Source of the DNA: Pantoea dispersa | Lineage (GTDB): Bacteria; Pseudomonadota; Gammaproteobacteria; Enterobacterales; Enterobacteriaceae | Direction of reading: 5' to 3' | Assembly: GCF_014155765.1 (NCBI RefSeq) | Contig: NZ_SCKT01000006.1 | Location: 33,207 to 97,206, forward strand | DNA length: 64,000 bases | Shown: positions 19,654-28,172 of the stretch, piece by piece | Numbering within the stretch: the stretch's first letter is position 1 | Layout of the letters: each line of letters begins with the position of its first letter | The notes under the pieces: generated by a model | The model's input: the letters and a program-made list of their open reading frames with translations, nothing else | Databases searched by the model: none | Told to the model about the DNA's origin: nothing | Made by a program: the position numbers and the translations under genes

Positions 19654-21450
19654 ATGGCAGCGGTAACCCTTCAGACCGTGACGAAATCGTATGACGGCAA
19701 AAACCAAATCATTCAGCCGCTGAACATCACCATCAATGACGGTGAATTCATGGTGATGGTCGGCCCATCCGGCTGCGGGAAATCGACGCTGCTGCGCATG
19801 GTGGCCGGGCTGGAGCGCGTCACCTCGGGCGATATCTACATCGATGATCGGCGCGTCACCGACATGGAGCCGAAAGATCGCGGCATCGCCATGGTATTCC
19901 AGAATTACGCGCTCTACCCGCACATGACGGTGGGAGAAAACATGGCTTACGGCCTGAAAATCCGCGGCATGGGCAAGGAACAGATTACCCAGCGGGTGAT
20001 GGATGCGGCGCGCAGTCTGGAGCTTGATCACCTGTTGCAGCGCCGTCCGCGCGAGCTCTCCGGCGGCCAGCGTCAGCGCGTGGCCATGGGCCGCGCCATC
20101 GTGCGGGAACCGGCGGTGTTTCTGTTTGATGAGCCGCTGTCGAACCTGGATGCGCGCCTGCGCGTGCAGATGCGTCTGGAGCTTCAGCAACTGCACCGCC
20201 GGCTGAAAACCACCAGCCTGTACGTCACGCACGATCAGGTTGAAGCCATGACGCTGGCGCAGCGCGTGATGGTGATGAATAAAGGCGTGGTGGAGCAGGT
20301 GGGCACGCCGGTGGAGGTGTATGAGCGTCCGGCCAGTCAGTTTGTTGCGTCGTTCATCGGCGCGCCGGCGATGAACCTGCTACCCGGTCAGATCAACAGC
20401 GATGGCTCGCGCTTTACGCTCGACGCGCTCAACAGCCTGCCGCTCGGCGCAGGCAAAGCGCGATGGGCCAACCGTCCGCTGACGCTCGGCATTCGTCCCG
20501 AGCATATTCAGCTCAGCAACCGTGAGGCCGGCGGTGTGCCGCTGGTGGTGGATACGCTGGAGATCCTCGGCGCGGACAATCTTGCGCATGGTCACATTGG
20601 CAACACGCGGCTGGTGGTGCGTTTGCCGCACAGCGAGCGGCCTGTGGCTACAACTGCCGCCAGATGCGTTACACTTCTTCGATTCTACCCATGGAAAGCG
20701 TCTGGAATGAGTGTAATAAACTGGCCCTATCCGCACATTGTTGCGCATCGCGGCGGCGGCAAGCTGGCCCCGGAAAATACCCTGGCGGCGATTGATGTCG
20801 GCGCGCACTACGGTCATACCATGATCGAATTCGACGCCAAACTGTCACAGGATAATCAGATTTTCCTGCTGCACGATGACACGCTGGACCGCACCAGCAA
20901 CGGCTGGGGCGTGGCGGGCGATCTGCCGTGGCAGCAGCTGGCGCAGCTGGATGCCGGCAGCTGGTTTAGCCGTGAATTTGACGGTGAGCCGCTGGCATTG
21001 CTGAGCGAGGTGGCCGCGCGCTGCCGCCAGCATCGGATGATGGCCAACATTGAGATCAAACCCAGCAGCGGTACCGAGGTGGAAACCGGACGTGATGTAG
21101 CGCTGGCCGCACGAACGCTGTGGCAGGGACAAACGGCACCGCTGCTGTCCTCGTTCTCGTACGCGGCGCTGGAAGCGGCGATGCAGGCCGCGCCGGAGCT
21201 GCCGCGCGGCCTGCTGCTGGATGAGTGGCACGACGACTGGCAGGCGTTGACCGCCGCGCTCGACTGCGTCTCCATCCATTTAAATCATCGCTTGCTGGAC
21301 GCCGGACGCACCGCCGCGCTTAAAGCCGCCGGTCTGCGTATTCTGGTGTATACCGTGAATCAGCCCGCGCGGGCGCGCGAGCTGCTGAGCTGGGGCGTGG
21401 ATGCCATCTGTACCGATCGCATTGATGCTATCGGCCCGGACTTCCGTTAA
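19654..21450 (+). CDS. ugpC: UgpC ATPase, frameshifted near its end and fused in frame to UgpQ
   Basis: Residues 1-330 are the UgpC ATPase: Walker [14 protein letters not shown] near 36, signature [15 protein letters not shown], Walker [12 protein letters not shown], then the MalK-type regulatory domain. After Pro330 (codon at 20641) the frame is wrong for UgpC. The expected tail [18 protein letters not shown] is encoded in another frame and ends at 20708-20710. The original frame instead runs about 21 unrelated residues into UgpQ Met352. The normal family protein is about 356 residues. Comparison with remembered E. coli UgpC suggests a 17-bp deletion at a CTGTGGC repeat. Sequencing error is possible. 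The ATPase core is intact. Confidence 0.85.
   Translation: MAAVTLQTVTKSYDGKNQIIQPLNITINDGEFMVMVGPSGCGKSTLLRMVAGLERVTSGDIYIDDRRVTDMEPKDRGIAMVFQNYALYPHMTVGENMAYGLKIRGMGKEQITQRVMDAARSLELDHLLQRRPRELSGGQRQRVAMGRAIVREPAVFLFDEPLSNLDARLRVQMRLELQQLHRRLKTTSLYVTHDQVEAMTLAQRVMVMNKGVVEQVGTPVEVYERPASQFVASFIGAPAMNLLPGQINSDGSRFTLDALNSLPLGAGKARWANRPLTLGIRPEHIQLSNREAGGVPLVVDTLEILGADNLAHGHIGNTRLVVRLPHSERPVATTAARCVTLLRFYPWKASGMSVINWPYPHIVAHRGGGKLAPENTLAAIDVGAHYGHTMIEFDAKLSQDNQIFLLHDDTLDRTSNGWGVAGDLPWQQLAQLDAGSWFSREFDGEPLALLSEVAARCRQHRMMANIEIKPSSGTEVETGRDVALAARTLWQGQTAPLLSSFSYAALEAAMQAAPELPRGLLLDEWHDDWQALTAALDCVSIHLNHRLLDAGRTAALKAAGLRILVYTVNQPARARELLSWGVDAICTDRIDAIGPDFR
20707..21450 (+). CDS. ugpQ: Cytoplasmic glycerophosphodiester phosphodiesterase UgpQ
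   Basis: Enzyme of 247 residues that hydrolyses glycerophosphodiesters brought in by Ugp to glycerol-3-phosphate and the alcohol. The GDPD signature [13 protein letters not shown] is near residues 11-23, with acidic ligands EFDAKL and NIEIKP. The ATG at 20707 overlaps the ancestral ugpC stop (ATGA), so it can start on its own even though it is also fused to the ugpC frame. It is convergent with yhhA, the two stop codons overlapping in TTAA. Confidence 0.93.
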   Translation: MSVINWPYPHIVAHRGGGKLAPENTLAAIDVGAHYGHTMIEFDAKLSQDNQIFLLHDDTLDRTSNGWGVAGDLPWQQLAQLDAGSWFSREFDGEPLALLSEVAARCRQHRMMANIEIKPSSGTEVETGRDVALAARTLWQGQTAPLLSSFSYAALEAAMQAAPELPRGLLLDEWHDDWQALTAALDCVSIHLNHRLLDAGRTAALKAAGLRILVYTVNQPARARELLSWGVDAICTDRIDAIGPDFR

Positions 21451-21743
21451 TTGCCGTACTGCGTCTGCGCATTGCTGTTCTGCTGGCCCGGCTGCGACTG
21501 AATCACGCGCTGCCGGGCGCTATCGCGCCGCTCCTGCAGCTTACGCTGCATCTCCTGATTTTGCTGCTGCTGATCCTGACGCAACTGCTGCTGCTGTTGC
21601 TGCTGCTGGACCTGCATGCGCGTCTGCATCCGCTGCTGGCTTGGGTTATAGCCGGGTTGATTCGGTTGGTTAGTGTTGTTCAGCATGTTCGCCATGCCGC
21701 TCAGCGGCATCAGTGCCGCGATAACAATCAGCCATTTTTTCAT
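21447..21743 (-). CDS. yhhA: DUF2756 family protein YhhA
   Basis: Exported protein of 98 residues with a signal peptide ([18 protein letters not shown]) and a Gln-rich, low-complexity mature part ([19 protein letters not shown]). It matches DUF2756, represented by E. coli YhhA, which I recall as longer. Function unknown. The Gln tract is CAG/CAA-coded and likely to vary in length between strains. Its place between ugpQ and ggt is conserved. Confidence 0.85.
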   Translation of the reverse strand: MKKWLIVIAALMPLSGMANMLNNTNQPNQPGYNPSQQRMQTRMQVQQQQQQQQLRQDQQQQNQEMQRKLQERRDSARQRVIQSQPGQQNSNAQTQYGN

Positions 21744-21946
21744 GGTGTTCCTCCATCAGTGCGGCCTGCTGTGTGAGGTTGCTCGCCACCCGGCAGCAAC
21801 CGCCGCAACCATAAGTTTATGCGATATCACAAACCCCAAAACCAGGAGTGCACCTAATTTGGCTTAACTGCTATCTTTTTTACAGTATTTGCAAACACTT
21901 GCAGCAATCAATAACAAATGTAAACAACTGAAAGGATGGTGGCGGG

Positions 21947-23698
21947 ATGAGGATACATAACGGTGTGCGCCAGTTCGGCTGGGCGCTGTTAATGAGTTTT
22001 ACCGTGGTGCAGGGGGCGCAGGCGGCGCCAGCCAGCGCACCGCCAGTGTCATATGGCGTCGACAGCGACACCTTTCACCCGGTGAAAGCGCAGCACGGGA
22101 TGGTTGCGTCAGTGGACGCCATGGCAACCCGGGCGGGCGTCGATATCCTCAAACAGGGGGGTAACGCGGTAGATGCAGTGATTGCGGTGGGCTTTGCGCT
22201 GGCGGTCACTCACCCGCAGGCGGGCAACCTGGGCGGTGGCGGCTTTATGCTGCTGCGCACCGCTGCCGGCCGCACCACCGCCATCGATTTCCGCGAGATG
22301 GCGCCGGCGCGTGCCTCGCGCGATATGTTCCTGGATAAGCAGGGCAATGCGGATAGTAAGTTATCACTCACTTCTCATCTGGCTTCCGGCACGCCGGGAA
22401 CCGTAGCCGGTTTTGCCCTGGCGGCGCAAAAGTATGGTACGCTGCCGCTCAGCACGCTGCTGGCGCCGGCGATCAAGCTGGCGCGCGACGGCATAATCGT
22501 TAACGATGCGCTGGCTGACGATCTCGCTACCTACGGTAAAGAGAACCTGATCAACCACGACAACAGTCGCGCCATTTTCTACAAAGCCGACGGTCAGCCT
22601 TACCAGAAGGGCGATCGCCTGGTGCAGAAAAACCTCGCGCACAGCCTGCAGCTGATTGCCCAACAGGGGCCGGATGCTTTCTACAAAGGCAAAATTGCCG
22701 ATGAGATCGCTGCCGAAATGGCGCAGCACGGCGGACTGATTGGCAAGGCGGATCTGGCGGCCTACCGCGCAGTGGAACGCAAGCCGGTAAGCGGCAGCTA
22801 CCGTGGCTACGAGGTGTTCTCTATGCCGCCACCGTCGTCCGGTGGCATTCATATCGTGCAGATCCTCAATATCCTGGAAAACTTCGATCTGGCGAAATGG
22901 GGCTTTGGCAGCGCGGACGCGATGCAGGTTATGGCCGAAGCGGAAAAATATGCCTACGCCGACCGCTCCGAGTATCTCGGCGATCCCGACTTCGTTAAGG
23001 TGCCACAGCAGGCGCTGACCAGCAAAGCCTACGCCAGAACGCTGGCCCAGCAGATTGACGTCAACAAGGCGCGCCCCTCAGCCGACATCAAGCCCGGCAA
23101 GCTGGCACCGTACGAGAGCAATCAAACCACCCACTTCTCGGTGGTGGATAAAGACGGCAACGCGGTGGCGGTGACCTACACGCTGAATACCTACTTTGGC
23201 AGCGGCGTGGTGGCCGGTAACAGCGGCATTCTGATGAACAATGAAATGGATGATTTCTCCGCCAAGCCGGGCACGCCAAACGTCTATGGTCTGGTGGGCG
23301 GTGAGGCGAACGCGATTCAGCCGGCCAAACGTCCGCTGTCATCGATGTCGCCAACCATTGTGGCGAAAGACGGTAAAACCTGGCTGGTGACCGGCAGCCC
23401 GGGCGGCAGTCGGATTATCACTACCGTGCTGCAAATGGTGGTGAACAGTATCGATTTCGGCATGAACGTGGCGGAAGCTACCAATGCGCCGCGCTTCCAC
23501 CATCAGTGGCTGCCGGATCAGCTGCGCGTCGAGAAGGGCTTCAGCCCGGATACGCTGCGTCTGCTGGAAGCAAAAGGTCAGCATGTGAAAGTGCTGCCGG
23601 CGATGGGCAGCACGCAGAGCATCATGATTGGCCCGGACGGCATGCGCTACGGCGCGTCCGACCCGCGCTCGGTGGATGATTTGAGTGCCGGGTATTAA
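21947..23698 (+). CDS. ggt: Gamma-glutamyltranspeptidase Ggt
   Basis: Periplasmic N-terminal-nucleophile hydrolase of 583 residues that cleaves or transfers the gamma-glutamyl group of glutathione and related compounds. A signal peptide (cleavage after GAQA, about residue 26) is followed by the large subunit. The autoprocessing and catalytic threonine is Thr395 (NQTTHFSVVDKDGNAVAVTY). The glycine-rich PGGSRIITTVLQ lies in the small subunit. The proenzyme cleaves itself before Thr395. Confidence 0.97.
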   Translation: MRIHNGVRQFGWALLMSFTVVQGAQAAPASAPPVSYGVDSDTFHPVKAQHGMVASVDAMATRAGVDILKQGGNAVDAVIAVGFALAVTHPQAGNLGGGGFMLLRTAAGRTTAIDFREMAPARASRDMFLDKQGNADSKLSLTSHLASGTPGTVAGFALAAQKYGTLPLSTLLAPAIKLARDGIIVNDALADDLATYGKENLINHDNSRAIFYKADGQPYQKGDRLVQKNLAHSLQLIAQQGPDAFYKGKIADEIAAEMAQHGGLIGKADLAAYRAVERKPVSGSYRGYEVFSMPPPSSGGIHIVQILNILENFDLAKWGFGSADAMQVMAEAEKYAYADRSEYLGDPDFVKVPQQALTSKAYARTLAQQIDVNKARPSADIKPGKLAPYESNQTTHFSVVDKDGNAVAVTYTLNTYFGSGVVAGNSGILMNNEMDDFSAKPGTPNVYGLVGGEANAIQPAKRPLSSMSPTIVAKDGKTWLVTGSPGGSRIITTVLQMVVNSIDFGMNVAEATNAPRFHHQWLPDQLRVEKGFSPDTLRLLEAKGQHVKVLPAMGSTQSIMIGPDGMRYGASDPRSVDDLSAGY

Positions 23699-23702
23699 CG
23701 TC

Positions 23703-23764
23703 GCGCAATAAATTGCGCCGCTACCTCACCGTGCACCGGCCGGTAGCGGCGCGATTCATCGCGC
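23703..23764. repeat. REP-like inverted pair A (ggt / aaaT)
   Basis: The left arm GCGCAATAAATTGCGCCGCTAC (two blocks: GCGCAATAAATTGCGC, CGCTAC) at 23703-23724 and the right arm at 23743-23764 (GTAGCGGCGCGATTCATCGC then GC) are inverted copies with three differences. Each arm is itself a palindrome. The right arm overlaps the last codons and stop of the neighbouring acetyltransferase gene. Related copies lie at 29521-29581 and 34830-34884. Confidence 0.88.
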
Positions 23765-24259
23765 ATTCCCTTTCAGACGCGACATGTAGTGCGTATCGAT
23801 CATCTGGCCGTCGCGGACCGCGAAACCTCTGGCGGTACCTTCAATCTCAAAACCAAACTGCTGATACAAACCCATGGCCTGGTGGTTATCCGCAAACACC
23901 GTCAGTTCAATCCGCGTGACCTGCAGCCAGTTATCGCACAGATCCACCATCGCCGCCATCAGCGCTTTACCCACGCCGCGCCGATGGAATGCCGGATCAA
24001 CGCCCATGCCGATAGTGGCGCAGTGACGGCGGCGTGCCACCGCCATAACTTCCAGCGTCAGCTGACCGACAACCTGCCCGTCAATACAGGCCACCAGCAT
24101 GGTGACATGGGGACGGGGATTCGCGAGCCGCTCCTGCCAGAGTGACGGTGACTGATACGGCAGATGCAGCGTGCCCGCCTGGGTTTCCGGCTGGCTATAG
24201 ATACGCGTCAGAACGGCGGCATCTTCGGGCGTTGCGTGACGAACAGTAACCTGACTCAT
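23756..24259 (-). CDS. aaaT: GNAT N-acetyltransferase AaaT/YhhY
   Basis: Acetyltransferase of 167 residues. E. coli YhhY (AaaT) acetylates some amino acids such as phenylalanine and methionine, so the same is likely here. The acetyl-CoA loop is HRRGVGKALMAAM near residue 92. The conserved CDNWLQVTRIELTVFADN and YQQFGFEIEGTARGFAVRDG match the family. The last residues GNAR and the stop lie inside a REP-like palindrome and extend past the end of the E. coli homolog. Neighbour of ryhB, as in E. coli. Confidence 0.88.
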   Translation of the reverse strand: MSQVTVRHATPEDAAVLTRIYSQPETQAGTLHLPYQSPSLWQERLANPRPHVTMLVACIDGQVVGQLTLEVMAVARRRHCATIGMGVDPAFHRRGVGKALMAAMVDLCDNWLQVTRIELTVFADNHQAMGLYQQFGFEIEGTARGFAVRDGQMIDTHYMSRLKGNAR

Positions 24260-24349
24260 AAAGCAGCTCCTTGCACTCAGTGAATGAAATCCCCTTTAAC
24301 ATCAGGGAATTCGCGCGCAACGTCAACGGTAAAAAAATCGGGAAAGGGC

Positions 24350-24386
24350 TTTACAGACGCGAATGATAATGATTATTATTGTCAAC
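24350..24386 (+). promoter_or_regulatory. ryhB promoter with Fur box
   Basis: TTTACA (24350-24355), an 18-nt spacer and TATTAT (24374-24379) form a promoter seven bases before the inferred start. The AT-rich GAATGATAATGATTATTATT (24361-24380) covers the -10 region and closely resembles the Fur consensus GATAATGATAATCATTATC. Iron-loaded Fur would block RNA polymerase, as at E. coli ryhB. Confidence 0.9.
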
Positions 24387-24483
24387 GCGAATCCGGCAGC
24401 GTCTCCTGACAAACCGGGTAAGCACGACATTGCTCACATTGCTTCCAGTGTTTCTTAGCCAGCTCGGGTGCTGGCTTTTTTTT
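24387..24483 (+). ncRNA. ryhB: Small regulatory RNA RyhB
   Basis: An approximately 97-nt RNA. The conserved seed region AAGCACGACATTGCTCACAT, followed by TGCTTCCAGTGTTTCTTAGC, is almost identical to E. coli RyhB. It ends in a terminator hairpin GCCAGC-TCGGGT-GCTGGC with eight T residues. RyhB is made under iron limitation and, with Hfq, represses mRNAs for iron-using proteins such as sodB and sdhC. Its position beside yhhY is the E. coli position. The 5' end is inferred from the promoter; the first 30 or so bases are less conserved. In this 274-nt gap nothing else is seen. Confidence 0.95.
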
Positions 24484-24533
24484 GCCTGCGCCTCAGCCGA
24501 ACGCCGTCCGTGGCAATCCACTGCACGGGGAGT

Positions 24534-26102
24534 TTACAGCGTGTACCAGGTGGCCGCACCGGGACCGACCGGCAGGTTAAACACGAACACCCAAAGCACA
24601 AACAGCAGCGTCCAGCCAATCATAAACACCACCGAATAAGGCAGCATCATCGCCACCAGCGTACCGATGCCCATATCACGACGGTAGCGCGCCGCCACTG
24701 CCATGATCAGCCCGAAGTAGCTCATCATCGGCGTAATCACGTTTGTCACTGAGTCACCAATGCGGTACGCCGCCTGGATCACCTCAGGCGCAAACCCGAC
24801 CAGCATCAGCATCGGCACGAAAATCGGTGCGGTCACTGCCCACTGGGCCGACGCGGAGCCAATCATCAGATTGATGAAGCCGCAGATCAGGATGAAGCAG
24901 ACAAACAGCAGCGGGGCGCTCATATCCAGTGAAGCCAGCAGGCTGGCACCTTTCACTGCCACCACCGTGCCGAAGTTGCTCCAGTTGAAAAAGGCGACAA
25001 ACTGCGCGGCAAAAAACACCAGCACGATGTACATTCCCATGCTGCTCATGCTGGTGGACATGGCATGAATGACATCGCGATCGCTGCGCATGGTGCCCAT
25101 CAGGCGGCCATAAACAAAACCGGGGATGGCGAAGAACACAAAGATAAATACCACGATGCCTTTCAGGAACGGTGAACCCGCCAGCGTGCCGGTTTTGGGA
25201 TTCAGCAATACGCCGTGACCGGGAATGACCGTCAGCGCCAGCAGCAGTGACACCACCAGCACCGCCCAGCCCGCACCTTTGAGTGCCCGACGCTCGCCAG
25301 GCGACAGCTCGCCCATGTCGCCGCGCACCGCATCACCTTCACTATCCTGATAGCTGCCCAGCTTGGGTTCGACGATGCTGTTGGTGATCCAGGTGCCCAG
25401 CCCGGCAATCACAAAGGTGCTGATAAACATGAAGTACCAGTTCACCTCCGGGCCAACACTGTAAGCAGGATCGATGATCTGCGCTGCACTCTGGGTAATG
25501 CCGGAGAGCAGTGGATCAATAGTGCCAAGCAGCAGATTGGCGCTGTAACCGCCAGAGACGCCAGCAAACGCGGCCGCCAGCCCAGCCAGCGGATGGCGAC
25601 CGAGCGAGTGGAAGATCATCGCAGCCAGCGGAATCAGCACCACATATCCCAGCTCCGAAGCGGTATTCGAGACGATACCGGCAAACACCACGGTAAAGGT
25701 GATCAGCTTCTTCGGGGCGTTAAACACCAGTGCGCGCATCGCGGCGGACAGCAGGCCAGACTGTTCGGCGATGCCGACACCCAGCAGCGCCACCAGCACG
25801 GTTCCCAGCGGGGCAAAGCTAGTGAAATTCGTCACCAGATGACTGACGATGCGCTGTAAGCCTTCTGCGCTCAGCAAACTGACCACGTGAATCACCCCGT
25901 CCGGCGCGCGCCCGGCGGCACCGATCGGGCGCGGATCGATCACGCTCACGCCTAATGCCGCAGCAATAGCCGACGCGACGAGGATAAACAGGGAAAACAG
26001 TGCAAACAGCGTAATCGGGTGTGGCAACAGGTTGCCCAGCCATTCAACGGTATTGAGGAAGCGTTCGACAGGACGCTTCGCAGGTGAAGTGGTTTTTTCC
26101 AT
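24534..26102 (-). CDS. AbgT family transporter
   Basis: Membrane protein of 522 residues with about 11-13 hydrophobic segments, in the AbgT family. Characterised members import p-aminobenzoyl-glutamate (E. coli AbgT) or export sulfonamides. Family segments include PHPITLFALFSL, SFAPLGTVLVALLGVGIAEQ, GRHPLAGLAAAFAGVSGGYSA (shown here only as family landmarks) and SASAQWAVTAPIFVPM. The ATG at 26102 is preceded by GGAGA eight bases before; an upstream ATG at 26156 is less likely. No abgA or abgB hydrolase genes are nearby, so the substrate is unproven. In E. coli this place between ryhB and gntR holds yhhX and yhhW. Confidence 0.85.
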   Translation of the reverse strand: MEKTTSPAKRPVERFLNTVEWLGNLLPHPITLFALFSLFILVASAIAAALGVSVIDPRPIGAAGRAPDGVIHVVSLLSAEGLQRIVSHLVTNFTSFAPLGTVLVALLGVGIAEQSGLLSAAMRALVFNAPKKLITFTVVFAGIVSNTASELGYVVLIPLAAMIFHSLGRHPLAGLAAAFAGVSGGYSANLLLGTIDPLLSGITQSAAQIIDPAYSVGPEVNWYFMFISTFVIAGLGTWITNSIVEPKLGSYQDSEGDAVRGDMGELSPGERRALKGAGWAVLVVSLLLALTVIPGHGVLLNPKTGTLAGSPFLKGIVVFIFVFFAIPGFVYGRLMGTMRSDRDVIHAMSTSMSSMGMYIVLVFFAAQFVAFFNWSNFGTVVAVKGASLLASLDMSAPLLFVCFILICGFINLMIGSASAQWAVTAPIFVPMLMLVGFAPEVIQAAYRIGDSVTNVITPMMSYFGLIMAVAARYRRDMGIGTLVAMMLPYSVVFMIGWTLLFVLWVFVFNLPVGPGAATWYTL

Positions 26103-26496
26103 GAGGTCATTCTCCTTATATACAGCGGGCGAGCCGCTTTTTGCCCGGTTTGCCATAGTAAGAAGAGGGAAAAAACGATCAAGAGTGTGTTTCTGTTTAA
26201 ACCAGGGATAATGCGAGGTGTATTTATTTATATTATTGATAATATTTATTTAATTTTATTTATCTTTCGAATGTAAGGTTAGTTAAATAATCTGTTTTTT
26301 TATTTTTATGTGAGGTTAATCCGCTTTCGGATTTAAATAATCCCGCAGGATTGCTTTAATGTTTCTTTTCCAGCAGACCAGTCTTGTTTTTATCTGCTGG
26401 TATTTTTTAGTTGTGTCTGTGAGAGGTTGCGCCGCAACGGCATAACATGACAAAAAAATGATAAACTCAGCGTATCTCTGACCTCAGGCGCACACG
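26103..26496. other. AT-rich intergenic region between abgT-type gene and gntR
   Basis: About 390 nt with no supported gene. The stretch from roughly 26190 to 26400 is strikingly AT-rich (TTTATTTATATTATTGATAA and similar) in an otherwise GC-rich window. It must hold the two divergent promoters. AT-rich DNA of this kind often binds H-NS; no specific site is claimed. Confidence 0.55.
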
Positions 26497-27492
26497 ATGA
26501 AGAAGAAAAGACCGGTATTACAGGATGTTGCCGATCGCGTCGGCATCACAAAAATGACCGTCAGCCGCTACCTGCGGAACCCCGATCAGGTCTCTGCGGC
26601 GCTGCGCGACAAAATCGCCGTGGCGCTGGATGAACTCGGCTATATCCCCAACCGTGCGCCCGACATGCTCTCTAACGCCACCAGCCGCGCGATTGGCGTG
26701 TTGCTACCCTCGCTCACCAACCAGGTATTTGCCGACGTGCTGCGCGGCATTGAAACCGTGACCGATGAAGCGGGCTATCAGACGCTGGTGGCGCACTTCG
26801 GCTATAACCCGCACAAAGAGGAGCTGCAGCTGCGTTCGCTGCTGGGCTGGAACATTGATGGCGTGATCCTCACCGAACGTTCCCATACGCCGGGCACGCT
26901 GCGCATGCTGGAAGTGGCGGGCATTCCGGTGATCGAAATGATGGATTGCGTCACGCCGTGCCTTGATATGGCCGTGGGCTTCGACAACGTCGAGGCGGCG
27001 CGGCAGATGACGCATGCTATCCTCAGGAAAGGCCATCGTCACACCGTCTATCTGGGCGCGCGCCTCGATGAGCGTACGCTGCAAAAGCAGCAGGGCTACG
27101 AACAGGCGATGCGCGAAGCCGGGCTGACACCACACAGCGTCATGATGGAAGATGCCTCCTCCTTCAGCGCCGGTGCCCAGCTGCTGCGCGAGGCGCAGAA
27201 GCGCTATCCGCACACTGACAGCCTGTTCTGTACCAATGATGACCTGGCGGTAGGCGCGATGTTTGAATGCCAGCGCCAGGGGTTGCGCGTGCCGGAGCAG
27301 ATGGCGATCGCCGGCTTTCACGGCCACGACATCACGCAGGTGGTTAATCCACGGCTGGCTACGGTGCTGACGCCACGCGAACGCATGGGGCGTGAATCAG
27401 CCGCCATGCTGCTGGCGCGGATTGGCGGCGATCGCAGCGTGACCGTGCCGCTGGATGTCGGTTTTGAGATTGCCGAAGGTGGCAGCATCTGA
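26497..27492 (+). CDS. gntR: Gluconate operon transcriptional repressor GntR
   Basis: LacI-family repressor of 331 residues. The N-terminal helix-turn-helix is VLQDVADRVGITKMTVSRYL followed by the hinge region NRAPDMLSNATSR. The sugar-binding domain contains VGFDNVEAARQMT and GFHGHDITQVV. In E. coli GntR represses gluconate uptake and kinase genes and is released by gluconate. A matching operator lies upstream of gntK. Confidence 0.95.
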   Translation: MKKKRPVLQDVADRVGITKMTVSRYLRNPDQVSAALRDKIAVALDELGYIPNRAPDMLSNATSRAIGVLLPSLTNQVFADVLRGIETVTDEAGYQTLVAHFGYNPHKEELQLRSLLGWNIDGVILTERSHTPGTLRMLEVAGIPVIEMMDCVTPCLDMAVGFDNVEAARQMTHAILRKGHRHTVYLGARLDERTLQKQQGYEQAMREAGLTPHSVMMEDASSFSAGAQLLREAQKRYPHTDSLFCTNDDLAVGAMFECQRQGLRVPEQMAIAGFHGHDITQVVNPRLATVLTPRERMGRESAAMLLARIGGDRSVTVPLDVGFEIAEGGSI

Positions 27493-27504
27493 TTTTGGCG
27501 ATTT

Positions 27505-27520
27505 TTTGAGTCAGTTCACA
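27505..27520 (+). promoter_or_regulatory. Candidate CRP site upstream of gntK
   Basis: TTTGA-GTCAGT-TCACA matches the CRP consensus TGTGA-N6-TCACA at nine of ten positions. It lies about 70 nt before the GntR operator. cAMP-CRP activation of gntKU is known in E. coli. Confidence 0.6.
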
Positions 27521-27588
27521 CTTTCGTGCTTTTCCGCCTGACAAGGGTTGCCAGCGTCTGAGCGCGCTCGGACAATGGCAATCAAAAT

Positions 27589-27602
27589 TGTTATCGGTAA
27601 CA
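27589..27602 (+). promoter_or_regulatory. GntR operator upstream of gntK
   Basis: TGTTATCGGTAACA is a near-perfect dyad and matches the known E. coli GntR site (TGTTACCGATAACA on the other strand). It lies 31 nt before the gntK start codon, where repressor binding would block the promoter or early transcription. Confidence 0.85.
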
Positions 27603-27633
27603 TTGGCAGCTTAATCTGCCGGAGCGCAAAACC

Positions 27634-28170
27634 ATGACCACGCCATCTCCATCGCACCACGTCTTTATCCTGATGGGTGTTTCCGGCAGCGGAAAGTCTG
27701 CCGTCGCCAATCAGGTGTCTCATCAGCTCAGCACCGCGTTTCTGGATGGTGATTTCCTGCATCCGCGCAGTAACATCACCAAAATGGCGGAAGGCCATCC
27801 GCTGAACGACGACGATCGCCAGCCGTGGCTGCAGGCGCTGAATGATGCGGCGTTCGCGATGCAGCGCACCCAGGCGATCTCGATCATCGTCTGTTCGGCA
27901 CTGAAGAAGTCCTATCGCGACATCCTGCGTCAGGGTAATCACAACCTGAAATTCATCTATCTGAAGGGCGATTTTGCCACTATTGAGTCTCGTCTCAAGG
28001 CGCGCAAAGGCCACTTCTTCAAACCGCAGATGCTGGTGACACAGTTTGAAACCCTGCAGGAACCGGGTGCCGACGAGCCGGATGTGCTGGTTGTCGATAT
28101 CAATCACTCACTGGATGAGGTAGTTGCGGCCACGGTTGCGACCATCGAGGGCGCAATCAACAAGGGCTAG
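27634..28170 (+). CDS. gntK: Gluconokinase GntK
   Basis: Cytosolic kinase of 178 residues that converts gluconate to 6-phosphogluconate for the Entner-Doudoroff and pentose phosphate routes. The P-loop is [11 protein letters not shown] near residue 15. The conserved FLDGDFLHPRSNITKMAEGHPLND is split here as FLDGDFLHPRSN and KMAEGHPLNDDDR. CSALKKSYRDILR follows. Two bases separate its stop from gntU. Confidence 0.96.
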   Translation: MTTPSPSHHVFILMGVSGSGKSAVANQVSHQLSTAFLDGDFLHPRSNITKMAEGHPLNDDDRQPWLQALNDAAFAMQRTQAISIIVCSALKKSYRDILRQGNHNLKFIYLKGDFATIESRLKARKGHFFKPQMLVTQFETLQEPGADEPDVLVVDINHSLDEVVAATVATIEGAINKG

Positions 28171-28172
28171 TC

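Noticed and set aside
19654-21450. UgpC-UgpQ fusion as an ancient, selected fusion protein
   Set aside because: The joining segment is out-of-frame ugpC sequence, the original ugpC tail still reads well in its own frame, and the ugpQ start is kept. This points to a recent mutation or a sequencing error.
21570-21640. CAG/CAA-rich stretch in yhhA as a mobile or CRISPR-like repeat
   Set aside because: It is a coding poly-glutamine tract in a known low-complexity protein. There are no regular spacers.
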